Source: Artemisia argyi
Taxonomy: Eukaryota; Streptophyta; Magnoliopsida; Asterales; Asteraceae
NCBI GenBank assembly: GCA_030686995.1
Contig: JARVZY010002414.1
Coordinates: forward strand, 33,501 to 97,500
Reading direction: 5' to 3'
DNA length: 64,000 nt
Of this stretch, positions 48,420 through 63,239 are shown piece after piece. A program made the position numbers and the translations under genes. How positions within the stretch are numbered: position 1 is the first letter of the stretch; each line of letters opens with the position of its first letter. The notes beneath the pieces were generated by a model. It made no database searches. It was not told where the DNA came from and saw only the letters and a program-made list of their open reading frames with translations.

Positions 48420-51392
48420 AATCCTAAACTAACTAAATTATAAACTAGTAACTAAACTAATTTACCTCCTAGCACTAACCGATTTTCCCTAGCCTTTCAT
48501 ATATGTTGTGTCGTGTGGAATAAAGATTATAAGAAACACAAAATCTATTCCTTAATATGAAAGATATTATACTCCCATTGACCTCATCACTGTACACGGT
48601 GTTGCCATACCTTATAAACACGTTTCACCTTTTTACACAAACCGTATATCTATCTTTTATACCATCTTTTGTACACGTATCTATTCAAAGCCAGAAACAC
48701 ACATTCACATACATCATTTCTTTGCTGCCAAGAAAAGAAGAGCAGGTCGTGGGATTTCATTGTAGGTTCGAGCCTAGTTCTTTGTTCCATTCGTTTTCTA
48801 TTTCTAGTTGACACACAGGTTTGGGGTCTTTTCTTTTCTGTTTTCTATTTGACATATTACAGATTTAAACAAGAAAAATCATGCTAAGAAACCAAACTGA
48901 ACCATGGTTTTACCTATGTTGTTGTCTCGTTAACAAAATTTCATAAAATCATAAACATATGCGCTTATGTGAACCTGTTTTGATGTTCGTTTTGTGACAT
49001 GTTTGACACCCTTGTTCCAGCATACGTCGACCCATATCACAACCTGTACGAGCCTAATTAATCAGCCTAAAAGGTCACATGAAAATCATGAAACTATACG
49101 CCTATGTTAGTCTTTGATGTCGATTTTGTGGGCTGTTGGTGTCGGTTTTTGTGGACTGTTTTGGATATCCTTTTTCAGCCATTGGTCGACATGGTTATAA
49201 CCACTTTGCAAGCCCTAAAATCTGTGATAAATGATCATTAATGATGCGTGTGAAACCTGGAAAACCTAGGCTGTTTTATCTTGCGAATACTATAATTTTT
49301 TGTGAAGGTTAGTCGCGTTTTTAGTTCGTTAAAAACTGGTTCGCGTGGGCTGTTTTTGGTGTGATGTTTGAGTGAGTTTAGAACCTGGTTATCACATGTT
49401 GCTATCGTATATTAGTGGTGTTGTATCACGTTTGTTGCTGCCCCGTTTAAACCCTCGCACCAGCCTTTAAAGTTGCCTCACCACATGTCCTTTTTCCCTA
49501 GTTTTGCCTCGCTAATGTCCTGGTTTCGTTGGAGTTGTTTGCCGAGAGTGATATTGGTTTTGTCCTTGTGTTTGCTCACTGAAGTACCACCAAGAGTGTG
49601 TTTGGTTACTGCCTTGTATCTCGATGTGGATAGGGTCACCGAGGTCGGTCTACGATGCTCGCGATCAAATAGAACTTGGCGTAGGTCATTGACGTTGCAC
49701 TTAAATAAGAAATAAAGAAAGACATAAAGCATGCATAGTAAATAAATTAAGATATTAAGTTGTAGGCTTTTATGTAAGCATGAGACATGCATGCAAATAT
49801 ATATGTGAAATACATATTCGATATGGTAGGCTTTTATGTAAGCATGAGACATGCATGCAAATATATATGTGAAATACATATTCGATATGGCTAAATTTAG
49901 CCTAAACTTTGACTATTTTCACATTAGGCTCTAGATTTTGCTAAAATGACATATAAAACCTTAAACTATGATATTTGTTGTGTTAAACCTTTAAGTTAAC
50001 CTATTATCTTTGGCTAATTAATGATTATTACCCTAAAGTACTAATTACGGAAAATTACTAAAAATGGAAAGTCTCAAAAATAGAAAGAAACCTAAAATGT
50101 GTGATATAATTAAAATGAGCTTATAAGTAATACGTGATCATTAATTCGTATAGGTTCTGTGAAGAAGGAGTAGCTTCGGTTTCTGTTTGCTTTTGAGATA
50201 TTTTGCTTGCTGTGATAAGGTACGGATATTCTACCATTTTTCAGCAAGGGTGTTCTCTCTCTCTCTCTCTCATGACTTTTCGATCCTTAACTTTGATTCA
50301 TTTTCTTTGATATGCTTCGTTGATATGATCCTTTGCTATGATTCGTTTGATGTGATCCTATGATGTGATCCTTTGATATAATTCGTTGATATGCTTCGTT
50401 AACATGATCTTTGATATGCTTGATTATATGATATGATTTGATTCGTTTCGTTCTTATGCCCGAATTTTTAACTACTCATGGAGGTACCATGGGTGTGTCA
50501 TCGAGGCACCGATGGCATGACACTTTCTGTGGAGGTGTGATTGATCCACGGCGTCCCCATTTCGATATGATATGTGATCACTTGGCCATTTAACGTATGT
50601 GTAGCCCTGTCATGCGAGCAGGACCATGTATGATTTTGTTTTGCAGGGGGCATATGGATGCATCCTAGGCTTTGTTTCGTTTCGTTTCGTAGCGTGATGG
50701 TTGTACGTGCTCTGTACCCACACACCTTCGGGAGTGTGCACGGCTCCATGTACCGAGAGTTGTCTCTCTCCGTATCCTTTGATATGTGGTATTGAGAGGT
50801 CTTCCTTCTCCGTATCCTTTGATATGTGATTATGTGATTTCGAGACCTATTCGAGTGGCTCGGGTAGGTCGGTTCGTGGCTTTCATATATTTCGCTATGT
50901 CTATTCGAGTGGCTCTAGTAGACATGCCTTTGTTGATACGTGCTCATTATTTCTCCTATGATTATGCTTATGTGATACCTCTTTGACGTTTCATTTCCTT
51001 GTGACTTGTGATACACTATGCCATCTTTGATCTTTCTTCATTTCATTTGCTAATTACTTTGCTTTGCATATATATATATCTGTTCACTGAGCTTTTTAAG
51101 CTCAGCCGCATTTTCTTTTCCATGCGGCAGGTAATTAAGCGGGGCATTGGGCATGAGTGATGAGAGTAGGAGCTCGGAAGACCATGCTTAGATTTTCCTT
51201 TGGTTATGGAATTATATTTAAGACTTATGTTTCGGATATTTTATTTCAGTTCAGTTGGGATTTTGTAAGATTTGGAAGTTAAAATGTTTCTTGACTTATT
51301 TGTATGTATATTAAGTCTTCCGCTTGTGTTTTTATGCTTTGTATGACACCATAATGTGACATTTTTGACCCTTACCGGGTTGGGGTGTTACA
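48420..51392 (+). mobile_element. Ty3/Gypsy (Tekay-like) LTR, probably solo; start unresolved
   Basis: The 3' edge is clear: a terminal block with 'gagctttttaagctcagccg', then a purine-poor tail ending TTGGGGTGTTACA at 51392, followed by poly-A and no primer site. A TATA box (48613-48618) may belong to its U3. Repeats of 'tgatatgatcctttga' at 50310-50430 and a 64-bp tandem duplication (49763-49890) lie inside. No gag or pol motifs, so I favour a solo LTR. The left boundary could be anywhere from just after the MULE to about 49.3 kb. Confidence 0.55.
49763..49890. repeat. 64-bp perfect tandem duplication
   Basis: 49763-49826 and 49827-49890 both start taggcttttatgtaagcatg and end ttcgatatgg. 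Confidence 0.92.
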
Positions 51393-52750
51393 AAAAAAGT
51401 TAAACATCAGATATTAATATTTTATTCTTTTTGTCCCCCAACAACAATCAAGCGACCTAAACAATTTATGGCTATGTACTTTAAGCGATTTTTTTTTGCC
51501 TTTCTAATGTTACATTTTGTACTTCTTTTTGAAAAAAGTATAAGTATTTTAATTTATTTTTAACACATTTTTTATAAGAAGTAACTTGAATTTTTTATTT
51601 TATTTTTTATTTGTTTATTATTATTATTATTTTTTAAAAAAAAACACACAAAACACTTTCACCTATAATAGTTCTCATCTTTAAGATCTATTTTTTTACG
51701 TTTGAAGATCAAGATTGGGTGTGTGATTATCGAACGACATATAAACGTGTTTTTCGAGCGACACCCAAACACTACACCCATCTTCTTCGATTGTTGTATA
51801 CTCGAGCTCCTAACTTTAATAATGTTTTATATTAGGTATTTTACTGTTATTTTAACTCTTATACTTTTATTTTTATTCTAATAATCATGCATTTTGTAAT
51901 CGAGTTACTTGATGTATGTGTTTTTCTTGTTTGTTATTACTGTATTTTACAGCAACTAGATTTGGTTATTTTTGCAAATATGATGTCTCTTTGTTTGCCC
52001 CAAAAATATGAGCATTTATGTCTATTGGTGTACTTTGTAATATAGCATTGTTTAATGCTATCAATGTAACATTAAACTGTCAAACAAAGCTAAAAATATG
52101 AGCATTTATGCATATTGGAGTGCTTTGATTCTAAAGTAACTAGAAGGGTGCCCGCGCAATGCGGCGGCTGGTACCGGTGACTATGCTTGTGGTGAACAAA
52201 TATTTTTCATTTTAAACCTTCCTTATTTAGTATTGTCTCAAATACTTTAAAACGTATTAGATATATGTTTTTTAAAAGTATAATATTTAAATTATTAATA
52301 GTGTTGTGTGTGTTTAGAAGTTGAGATGAAACTGTGTTAGTTTGTGGGTTAGTTTGTAGGCTTTATATATATATGAAATATGCATTAAAATGTAGTTATA
52401 GTATAGACGTTTCTTTTTTTAAAATCACATTGCATTTTTTTTTAATTGGGTTGTTATATCACATTCATTAAATGGCCTATTGCAAGTTAATGAGGTTTAT
52501 AAATATTAGTGGCTTTTACAATTAAAGATATTAAAATTCATAATGTAACTTAACTCCTAATATTTATATATAGTTAAGATCCTTCCAATTAAAGAAATGT
52601 TTTTGGTCTTATTTTTTTAAAACTTCCTTTTTAGAAATGGCCTAAATGCATTATAATGTAGTTAAGATGTTTGGCACGACCTGTTTCAATGGATCGTTGT
52701 TATTCACTTTATAATAGCTTTTAAACTAGCTTTTGTTTTTGTTCTTGTAG
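51393..52750. other. Intergenic, A/T-rich
   Basis: No coding signal. Near 52138 the sequence 'actagaagggtgcccgcgca' followed by 'atgcggcggc' is a sharp GC island of a kind often found at the edge of old plant repeats; a related string occurs near 53867. Confidence 0.4.
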
Positions 52751-53460
52751 GAATATGAAGCGAAAGTGATCATTAGAAGTAAACTGAATTACTTTTCTTT
52801 AATAAAATCCAAACTGGATCAAAAACGAAGAAATTTGTTTCGGAATACTTGTTTTGGTAAATGGTTGGACCTTTCTTATTTTGACTACGAACGACATCTG
52901 ATTGATTATATGTTACAAAAACAATGTTCTCCGAATGATGCTCATTATGATACGCCCATTGTATATTATGTGGAAGAACGTCCTCTACATTTCGGTCGTT
53001 CAGAATTTTCTCTTATCACTGGTTTTTGTTTTGGAAATGTAAGAGTTAGCTCATATAAATTAGGACACCTCAATTTTAGGTCAAGGGTTTTCCCACGCCG
53101 TGTAGTTTCAAAAGTTACGAACATAGATATTCTTGGTCTAATTGAGTATGAAGATGCATTTGGTATTATATGCGACGAAGACGCAGTACGTCTTTGTCTA
53201 TTGTTAGCATTGGAGGTTATCTTTATGGGCAGATTATTGATTCAAGAAGTTGATGATACACTCTTCCAATTGATTGAAAACCTTGATGACTGGGATGCGT
53301 TTCCATGGGGAGGGGGGGGGGGGGAGCACATTTGGAGACATCTCTATGATCAAATTTTGGATGTGGCGTCAAAACACAAGTGGGATTTCCTTCAAGGTAT
53401 TGACAAAGACCAAAAGTTTGTTTCAACATATATGATTTCAGGCTTTGTTTGAGCTTTCAA

Positions 53461-53502
<42 letters not shown>

Positions 53503-53710
53503 TATCAATATAGACAGTGTATGTTACTTATGTTATGTTTTTTTCACTGAACATGAAGCATTCGTTAACATTTTATAGATATGGACACTGGAGTCATTTG
53601 AAAAAAGCATTCTTTGGCAGAATAAAGTGTCAGAAATGATACCAAGAGGAGTAGCGTGGTCAATGAATGCAACATTTGAAATATCAGATTATAAGTTTCT
53701 TTTTGAAAAG
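52751..53710 (+). pseudogene. DUF1985-domain protein fragment
   Basis: An exon opens after an acceptor (ttcttgtag) at 52751 and reads RNTCFGKWLDL, YYVEERPLHFGRSEFSLITG, EDAVRLCLLLALEVIF and DWDAFPWG, the pattern of DUF1985, a domain of plant Ulp1/transposon-linked proteins. A G-run (53308-53323) has expanded to encode Gly5. An in-frame TGA at 53450-53452 is followed by an altered donor (AAG/TTTAGT). The next exon (about 53580-53710; WTLESFEKSILWQ...) ends at a good donor. Both an internal stop and a lost splice site make it a pseudogene. No protease domain follows. Confidence 0.72.
53467..53502. repeat. Poly-T tract
   Basis: A run of about 35 T inside the former intron of the DUF1985 fragment. 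Confidence 0.9.
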
Positions 53711-53766
53711 GTAAAACTCTTCATCAAACTTGTCTTATTAATGCAATCCATTATTATAAATTAAAC

Positions 53767-55320
<1,554 letters not shown>

Positions 55321-55692
55321 CTTGGGCTCAATGTCACTTGTTCCAAGATTCCCAATTATCCAATCATTTGTAGCCATATTAAGTGCTCTTATTTCATCTA
55401 CTGATCTAAGAAACACACCTTCATTTTCGGGTTTCATGTTTGGCGCAATAGTAGTTCTCATTTTTTGTAGGTTCATACGTTGCCTCAAAGAGCGCACTGA
55501 ACTAAAATGGATGGGGAAATCGTGCTCACTGGTCACACAAAGAGACTGACCTTGCTTTGAGCAAATGACTTGTATCTGAACCAAATGTGTATTCTCTGTA
55601 AACCACACTAACTGTTGATGGGAATGCAACATTCTCATCAGATAGTCCTGGAACATTTTTAATGCTTGAAATTTAACATCATCTGGTAATAC
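55321..55692 (-). pseudogene. Exon-like fragment, unrecognised protein
   Basis: 124 codons, open, bounded by an acceptor (tttttgcag) and a donor (AAG/GTGAAT) on the minus strand. The peptide starts VLPDDVKFQALKMFQDYL and includes HSHQQLVWFTEN and RALNMATNDWIIGN. Composition looks like a real globular protein, but I do not recognise the family. The exons next to it are damaged, so it is probably a gene remnant. Confidence 0.5.
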
Positions 55693-55999
55693 CTGCAAAA
55701 AAGGATTAAAGTATATAAGTTCTTGGGAAAAATGAACATAAACAAAATGTTACAATCATAATGTATTGCCTTTAATTTAATTCAAAACTATGTACTAATC
55801 GTGTTCCTTTAATCTTATTTGGATTACTGATATTTATCACCCACTGGCGTTGCTACATTTTTTGTTTTGTGACCCTGACTAAAATTAACCGATTTTAACC
55901 TCTTACCCAACCCAAACCTGTCCTTACCACCTGTACTGACGTTTGATAAATTCATGGGAAAACAACCAAACAACAATGAGATTCATATAATATTTCACC

Positions 56000-56350
56000 T
56001 CCATTGCGTCGGTCCTTGAGAATAAAGGGGTCTGTCTGTGCATCTTTAACTTGTAACCCGTTGAAATCATTCACAAATATTGCTTGTAGCGTAATATTTG
56101 AAATCTTCATCTACCTTTCATTACGTGCCAAAGAAACAACAGGTAAAACATCAGTGTCTTCTATTAGGTTTAGATGTAGTTTATCCACGCGAGCAGATCT
56201 ATTTCCTTCCATCTGATGAAAAAGTATGCTTTTGTATTCATTTTCTTTGGTACCATCATCCATTGCATCAACAGCTACAAATTCTACTCTCCCTAAAGCT
56301 TTTTAGGCCCTGACTTTACAACTTCCTCAGCATGAGTGTCGATTAATGTC
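56000..56350 (-). pseudogene. Exon-like fragments of an unrecognised gene, with stops
   Basis: Minus strand reads VEFVAVDAMDDGTKENEYKS ... LPVVSLARNER, a TAG, then MKISNITLQAIFVNDFNGLQ ... RRNGG ending at a donor (GGAG/GTGAAA). A stop or frameshift also lies just upstream (near 56305). Further upstream, 56720-56830 reads [20 protein letters not shown] between plausible splice sites. Same strand as the fragment at 55321, perhaps the same former gene. Function unknown. Confidence 0.4.
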
Positions 56351-57379
56351 ACATCTATAGGCATGTCACCTATGCCTTTAATGAGACCGATAAGCAAAAA
56401 GGTTAATGAACAGATGTACATTGTAATCTTGAACTATTTATTGTCAATTATAGGTGCTCACCATGTGTCGTAGTTGTTGCCTGCTTTTTATGTGAGAACT
56501 CAATTTCTTCTTTTTCCTGAAAATACCATTAGGATTAGAGAAATTGTATTCAAATCCAGCATAATACATGACAAATTATGACAAGGAATTCCAACAATAT
56601 TTCTCATTAGAACTACTTGTATTGCAGTAGACCAAAAAGTAAGTAGATAAACTCACACCCATGCACACCAAACAAAAACAGAAACAAAACTATAACAACA
56701 TATATTAGGGATGTAACTTACCGATCCTTTGAGGACGGGCACATGTTTGTTCCCATTCCAAGCATGTGACCTGTTTCCTTTCCCAAAGCTAGCTGATCGA
56801 CGGTGATCAACTTGATAATGACTTGAAGGTCTATGTAAGATCTGATTGCAGAAATAATGTTAATCAAATGATTATCTAATGTTTAGAATAACTTTTAACT
56901 ACGATAGTGAAATTAATATGATATCTCATAAAATAATTCTCCTCTTTCTTTTGCCAAGTGATCCGCACCATGTGGTTTATTGGTCCGCTAATGTACACTG
57001 CTTTTGTTTTACTACATTGCTCCAAGCGGATGTCCATGCTCGAGCTAGAAGAGGCATAAAAATGATAAATTTGTAAGTACTAAACTTTGAAAAATAAGGC
57101 AACAAGTTAATGAAACCATGTTGGTATGAACTAAAAGTGTAAAATACAAACTACAACCTGGACGGACCGCAGGGGTTACCAAATAGATCAGCCTCAATGC
57201 ATTTAAAAAAGAAGCCTTTGAAATTATAATTATAAGGTTGTGTGAAATTATTATTAGCGCACAAACTGCCTTTGACTCTCAGAAACATAAAGCACACGCA
57301 TCATTCACGACAGTAACATCAACAAATATTTAATATGTAACCTTTATAGTGCTATATCATAATCAGATACCCAATACCT

Positions 57380-57505
57380 TCTTCAAAAGCATGACGGAGA
57401 GATGAAAACTCTTTTTAAGCTTCATCGGTAACAATCATCTTAGCCATACCTTCCCAGTTAAAGCTTTGAATGCTTAGTCAGCTACCTTCTTACCTGAACC
57501 GTTTA
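57380..57505 (-). pseudogene. Mitochondrial ATP synthase subunit d fragment
   Basis: Minus-strand pieces GSGKKVAD, AFKA, FNWEGMAKMIVTDEA and KEFSSLRHAFEEG match, in order, the conserved N-terminus of plant ATP synthase subunit d (peripheral stalk of F1Fo). Two in-frame stops (after VAD and after DEA) and a one-base shift near AFKA make it non-functional. Only the first-exon region is present and the rest of the protein is absent nearby, so this is a fragment moved by a transposon or a decayed copy. Confidence 0.7.
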
Positions 57506-58556
57506 ATTTTTTGCATTTGTTATTCAATTTTCAAATAAGTAATATGTATCGTGTTACATACCAGTTGTGTTTTATCTCCGCTAGTCCCTGGATATTCCTT
57601 ACATACCAGCTGCAGGGCAAGATACCCAAAAAATCCTATAAAAAATTTTTGTAGCTTTGCGGATGACTGAATCAACTATTAAACTACAGTTTGTAAGCAA
57701 AGCTAAACACCCATTAAAACGACCCAATCTCTCATATAAAACATACTTGGTAACTGTTATTTTAAATAGTCTGATAGGGAAGATGAGCTGGAGAGGATTA
57801 CCGAGAGTGGGGGTCACGTAGTGAAAGACTCGTGGGGTACAATGAGAGTGAATGGTAATCTTGCAATTGGAATACAACCGAATATAGAACGCGTTTAAAA
57901 ATATCAAAAGAAGCTGACCCGATATTGAATATGCAATAACATGTGGTGCTCTCTATCACTTTTTCTATGCACATTTTGGCAATATACATTTGAGTCGATA
58001 GTTATCATTCAAAATTTTTATTGTAAGAAAATAATAACTTGAAAATTATTGACTGTGAGATGGAAAATTCACCTCGAATATTGAGTTTTAGCTTCAATAA
58101 GACTGGTTTCGTTATAGTCAAGTTTCACCTAGACAGACAGCGTCTATATCCAAGACTACAAAATTAGTATACATAAAGAGGCCACTCTAGCATCATAAAG
58201 ACCTTAACCTTTTACCAGATTTCAGGTATGCATGCAATAATATTCCAACACAAACGTGTGCATGTAATAATAACACATGTGTATGCATGTGAAACAATAG
58301 TTGTATTTTATCCAAGTAAAGAAAAAAAGAGCTTTCTTTTGTGCCTCTGTGTGTGGTTATTGCTAAAAAGGGAGGCAAATATAAGGCTTAGTTATTTTTA
58401 TAAACATAGTTGCAGGTGCACTCTAAGCTGAACAAACAGGGGATATATTATTCGACGCTCATAAATCCAATTCTGGACCACCTTAATGATGTTTTGTAAT
58501 GACTGATGATGAGCGAATAGGTTTTTCCATGAAAAGAAACTAATATGTTACCTCAA
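57506..58556. other. Low-signal stretch with short ORFs
   Basis: Several 60-100-codon ORFs on the minus strand (57599-57989) with no domain. A 'gcatgtaataataacacatg' patch lies near 58260. I see no supportable gene. Confidence 0.35.
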
Positions 58557-58700
58557 TCAAAAGATATCCCAGGTCCAGCACCTTCTTGACAAGGCCCATG
58601 GCAGATTCATCAACCCGTTACGCAGCCAGCCCATGATGCCAATGATAAAAGACTTTACGCATAAAGCCATTACATATGTAAATGGCAGCTGCTTTTCGCG
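58557..58700 (-). pseudogene. Exon-like fragment, unrecognised, with a stop
   Basis: In one frame the minus strand gives NGFMRKVFYHWHHGLAA, a TAA, then RVDESAMGLVKKVLDLGYLL and a donor (GAG/GTAACA). The downstream half reads like genuine protein. Probably part of the same decayed locus as 55321-56830; identity unknown. Confidence 0.35.
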
Positions 58701-60115
58701 TCTTCCAATGGCAACACCTAATCGAAAAACGAATCCTAAATAAGTAATAATGTAATATAGAGAACAATAAGTTGCACACATATTGCTGCATGTGGAAGTA
58801 ATTTCAAACACGTTTATATCTAGGTTTACCTTCAGTTTCAAACTGAACATGTTCAGCATGTCCATGAACACTGGTATTAGCTGTTTGTTGAGCATTGGAA
58901 ACATTGTATTACGACTGGAGATTCCACAATGACTTTACTTTCAGTGTGAACCTATATTCATTATAAGCATTACATTAGTACCTTTAAATTGTTAACAACA
59001 ACAACTGCATAAGAGAATTTCGTATACACCTTGACTACTTTGTGAAAGGAAAATAGATGGTGTACGTATCAGCTACGCATACGCATCAAAAACTCGTTGT
59101 ACATTGATGAATTTGTCTATTATAAAGATGCGAGATGATCGCAATTGGTACTGCAATATAAACAGAGAACCATATCAATTAAAAATTCAAAATGCACTTG
59201 TAAACGGAAAATAATAGTAATTCAGCGTTTATGTGTTACAGTTAATAACAACAGTTGAAAATTTACTCTATCTGTAAACAATTATTTGAAGCAACAGAAA
59301 AAATGGTACTGCATTATCTGTAGTAACAGAAAAATGGGGAAATCATCAATGAACAATTAAAATTAAATCATCAGCAAGCAATTTAAATAAAAACATGAGG
59401 CTCGTAAACTCATCAATAACCTCGATATTTACCAATGATTTCAAAACCTAATAATTGTTAGCAGCAGCAACGCACAAAACACCCATAAGTAGACAAAAGT
59501 TAGTAGTAGCAAATCACAGACACTCCTAAATACAAAAACCATGAGCAAAAATACACTCCTAATTTTGTCATTCAGATATGCTTAACTCCAACTTCTTGCC
59601 TTTCTTCTTGTATACCTTGATGAATTGATGATACAAAACGTTTCTGATGTTCCTGATTTGTTTTACTTAGATTTAGGGTTAATTTTTGGTGGCCAGAGAT
59701 GATGGGAATGTATGGAGGATATTTCTTCTAGTTGTGGCATGTTTTTCTACAGGTCTCACGTATCAAATCGAATTTAGGGTTATGGTTTTGTGATGTGATA
59801 CGTCAAGCGGTGTTTGTTTGGAACTATATTTAAGAAAACGATAGGTATATAAGATAAGTTTTTGCACAGGTTTATAGATTTGAAGTTGCAATATCTAATC
59901 AAAAAAATATGATGGTTCAATGGTTAACATATCACATGATATCCTTATGGTCTTGAGTTCGAAACCATGTAAATATTTTTTTTAAAAAATCACACGAATT
60001 TTAGAAATAATTTGCTTACATGGACAGATTGTGATGACATGGCTAATGACGTGGCTGATAATGAATTACTAGGCAATGAGGTAACATTTTCTTCAAATGC
60101 CTCCTGTTATATATA

Positions 60116-60116
<1 letters not shown>
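58701..60116. other. Intergenic, nothing recognised
   Basis: A/T-rich. Possible transcript start of the decayed minus-strand locus near 59600-59750, but no coding exon could be supported. Confidence 0.35.
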
Positions 60117-60117
<1 letters not shown>

Positions 60118-60194
<77 letters not shown>

Positions 60195-60205
60195 TACATA
60201 TACAT

Positions 60206-60237
<32 letters not shown>

Positions 60238-60250
60238 TTATATATATATA
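60118..60250. repeat. (TA)n / (CATA)n microsatellite
   Basis: TA repeat with a cacacatatacatacatata interruption; forms the left border of the MITE at 60251. Confidence 0.95.
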
Positions 60251-60989
60251 GACCGAGGATCAGGTGCGGATTTCAATTTTTAGTGCGGATGTGCGGATGG
60301 ATCTGGACCGCCATTCAAGATCTGATCTTGACTTTTTGTAAAAAAGTAAATATCTGACGCTAATATCACGGTACCAATTGATCATGAAAAGGATTTTTTT
60401 GATTTTTTTCCTTCTCAGTGATCCTTACTCTAGTTGTGTTCTTTTATTTTTTTATTTTTTCAGATTTTTCTGAGCACTTTTTTCTTTTTTGATTATGAGT
60501 GCAAATGTGATATTAACGATATTATGAGTGCTACCATGATATTAAGCTTTTTTACATGTAAAAATGAACCGTGATATTAAAAACCCATGATAGTTACTGT
60601 GATATTATAAAACCAACGTGATATTAAGCTTTTTTATATGTAAAAATGAACCGTGATATTGAAAAAGTTACTTTGATATTAGTAAAAAACTTAATGTCAT
60701 TATTTTTTTTATTACGATATTAAAAAAAAACTTATGGTGATATTAAAAAAATTCAAGAAAAAGTATGAGTGCTAGAGTGATATTAAAAAAAATCGTAGTA
60801 TCGTGATACCTTTTAACCAGGAAAACGAATATTTTTTGAATTTTTTTTTAGCGATTCTTAATAATTTTTTGTCCTCTTTATTTTATTTTTTTATTTTTTC
60901 AGTTTTTTTTGAATTAATTTTTTTTTGAATACTACTGTGATATTATCCGCACCATCCCTACTTAAAAGTGAATCCGCACCGGATCCCTT

Positions 60990-60992
<3 letters not shown>
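60251..60992. mobile_element. MITE inserted in a (TA)n tract, about 742 bp
   Basis: Termini are inverted: TAGACCGAGGATCAGGTGCG on the left and TAGGGAAGGGATCCGGTGCG on the right (18 of the first 24 positions agree), both continuing GATT(T)CA-TTTT. TA repeat lies on both sides. The interior is non-coding and full of the motif 'gtgatatta', with a near-duplicate of 'aagctttttta.atgtaaaaatgaaccgtgatatt' at 60543 and 60629. No transposase; superfamily not determined. Confidence 0.75.

Positions 60993-61050
<58 letters not shown>
60993..61050. repeat. (TA)n microsatellite between two elements
   Basis: About 58 bp of TA shared as border by the MITE at 60251 and the element at 61051. Confidence 0.95.
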
Positions 61051-61054
<4 letters not shown>

Positions 61055-62489
61055 GACGTTATTGTGGTGTACATTTTAAAATAGAATATAATAGGCACAT
61101 TTTTAGACCGTTGGATCAACCATTAAAGATGAGATTCAAACTTAATTAGATAAATGGCGTAGTTGTAATTGTAATTAAATGGAAAATGAATGGTTTTTGT
61201 ATGCATTAAAAATCAGATGGTCATCTCAAATTTTCAAATGCATTAATTAACGTCACTTATGTTACATTTAATTTATTGCGTCACTCATTTTACATTTAAT
61301 TTATTACGTATTTTAATTTAGTAGTTGACTTCGTTTTCCATATTACTTTCCTTATTACGATGCCCAGCCCTACTTTAATTCATATATCATAATTAATAGT
61401 GATACATTAAAATTTTACTATATTTTTAGTGACACATTACTAAATTTTAGTAATGACACACTGTATTTTTTACACAGAATTTTTTGATATGTTTGTAGTG
61501 ACACTAATTTTTTTGACACTTTTTTTTGTGACAAATTAAATCTTTTGAGTTTTGACACTCTAAGTTTTATGATATATGTATAGTGAGACATTAAGTTTTT
61601 TGACACGTTTTTTTTGACACATTAGTTTTCATAATACTCTCTATATTTGTAGTAACACACAAACTTTTTTGACATATTTTTTTTTGTGACACACTTAGTT
61701 TAATGCTACATTTATAGTGACTCATTTAGTTTCATGATACATTTGTAGTGACACACTAAGTTTTTTTATGCACTTTTTTTGTGACACACTTAATCTCATG
61801 ATACATTTATAATGACGTTGTTTCGTATTCAGAACCTTCACCATAAGATACACACGTACACAATCATATAAATATAAACAAAAACAAAAACCTCATCTTG
61901 ATACATCATGTGGTACGTAACTAAAAATAAAATTTTTTTAATATAATACGATGCACAACATCTATCCAAGTAAACACCATCCAACTGATACTCATACTTT
62001 TCTTACAAATCTACATGCTATTTCCTTTCAATTTATTTTTAAAATACATTATATTAATAAAAAATATATATATATATATATGTAAAAAAAAGTAATAAAA
62101 AAACCATGAATAAGTATCCTTCAAGAGCACCATTTCTTATCATAACCACAAACAAATCTAAACACCAATATTACATAAGTACGGAGTATAATCTAAATTA
62201 AAGGGTGAGAGAGAGGCATCAAATCCTATGTATCAACTTGACTGCATTATCTGTCATGGCGGGGTTCTAGGTTTCCGATTAGAAGATTGATGGGTGACTT
62301 TATATGCGAACAAGTAGCGATGGCTACAGATCCGAAAAGGTAGCGGCGGGTTGGGCTTTTCAATACCAGGTTCCGGCTCTTGTGGTGGTGGCGACGGGCT
62401 TAGCGATTGGGGTGGTAGGCGAAGGTTTTGGAGATGGTTCACAGCAGATCGTTTTGGACGGCGGCGGCGGCGTTAGGGTTGGTGATGAG

Positions 62490-62529
<40 letters not shown>

Positions 62530-62723
62530 TGATAAAATGAGGATTGGTATGTATTCAATGGGAGATGTGGGAGATTAAGAAGGAAAATATAGATTACTAT
62601 AATACCCTCAATAACAATAAAATGAATATTCATTTTCCTTTAAATACAAAAGACATTTGTCAATCTCTTATTGATGCCTATTATATCCTATTTTTAAAGT
62701 GTACACCATATGAACATAAATCT
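61051..62723. mobile_element. Non-autonomous TIR element, about 1.67 kb, bounded by (TA)n
   Basis: The left end has GTGTACATTTTAAAATAG then AATATAATAGGCAC. The inverse of 62670-62723 has GTGTACACTTTAAAAATAG then GATATAATAGGCAT, about 30 bp with four differences, at similar distance from the flanking TA repeats. The interior holds degenerate 'tttgtgacacacttagtttc' repeats (61385-61815) and a GC-rich segment at 62250-62480. No transposase. Confidence 0.7.
62250..62480 (-). other. GC-rich segment inside the TIR element, possible captured exon
   Basis: Much higher GC than its surroundings. The minus strand has an ORF of 62 codons with a Pro/Ser-rich start (MNHLQNLRLPPQSLSPSPPP); the plus strand is also open (GVVGEGFGDG). 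A poly-T run (62504-62525) follows. Looks like the 5' exon of a host gene, but no family is recognised. Confidence 0.35.
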
Positions 62724-62737
62724 ATATATGTATGTAT

Positions 62738-63235
<498 letters not shown>

Positions 63236-63239
<4 letters not shown>

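Noticed and set aside
49478..49879. 133-residue minus-strand ORF
   Set aside because: Runs across the 64-bp tandem duplication within an LTR; no recognisable domain.
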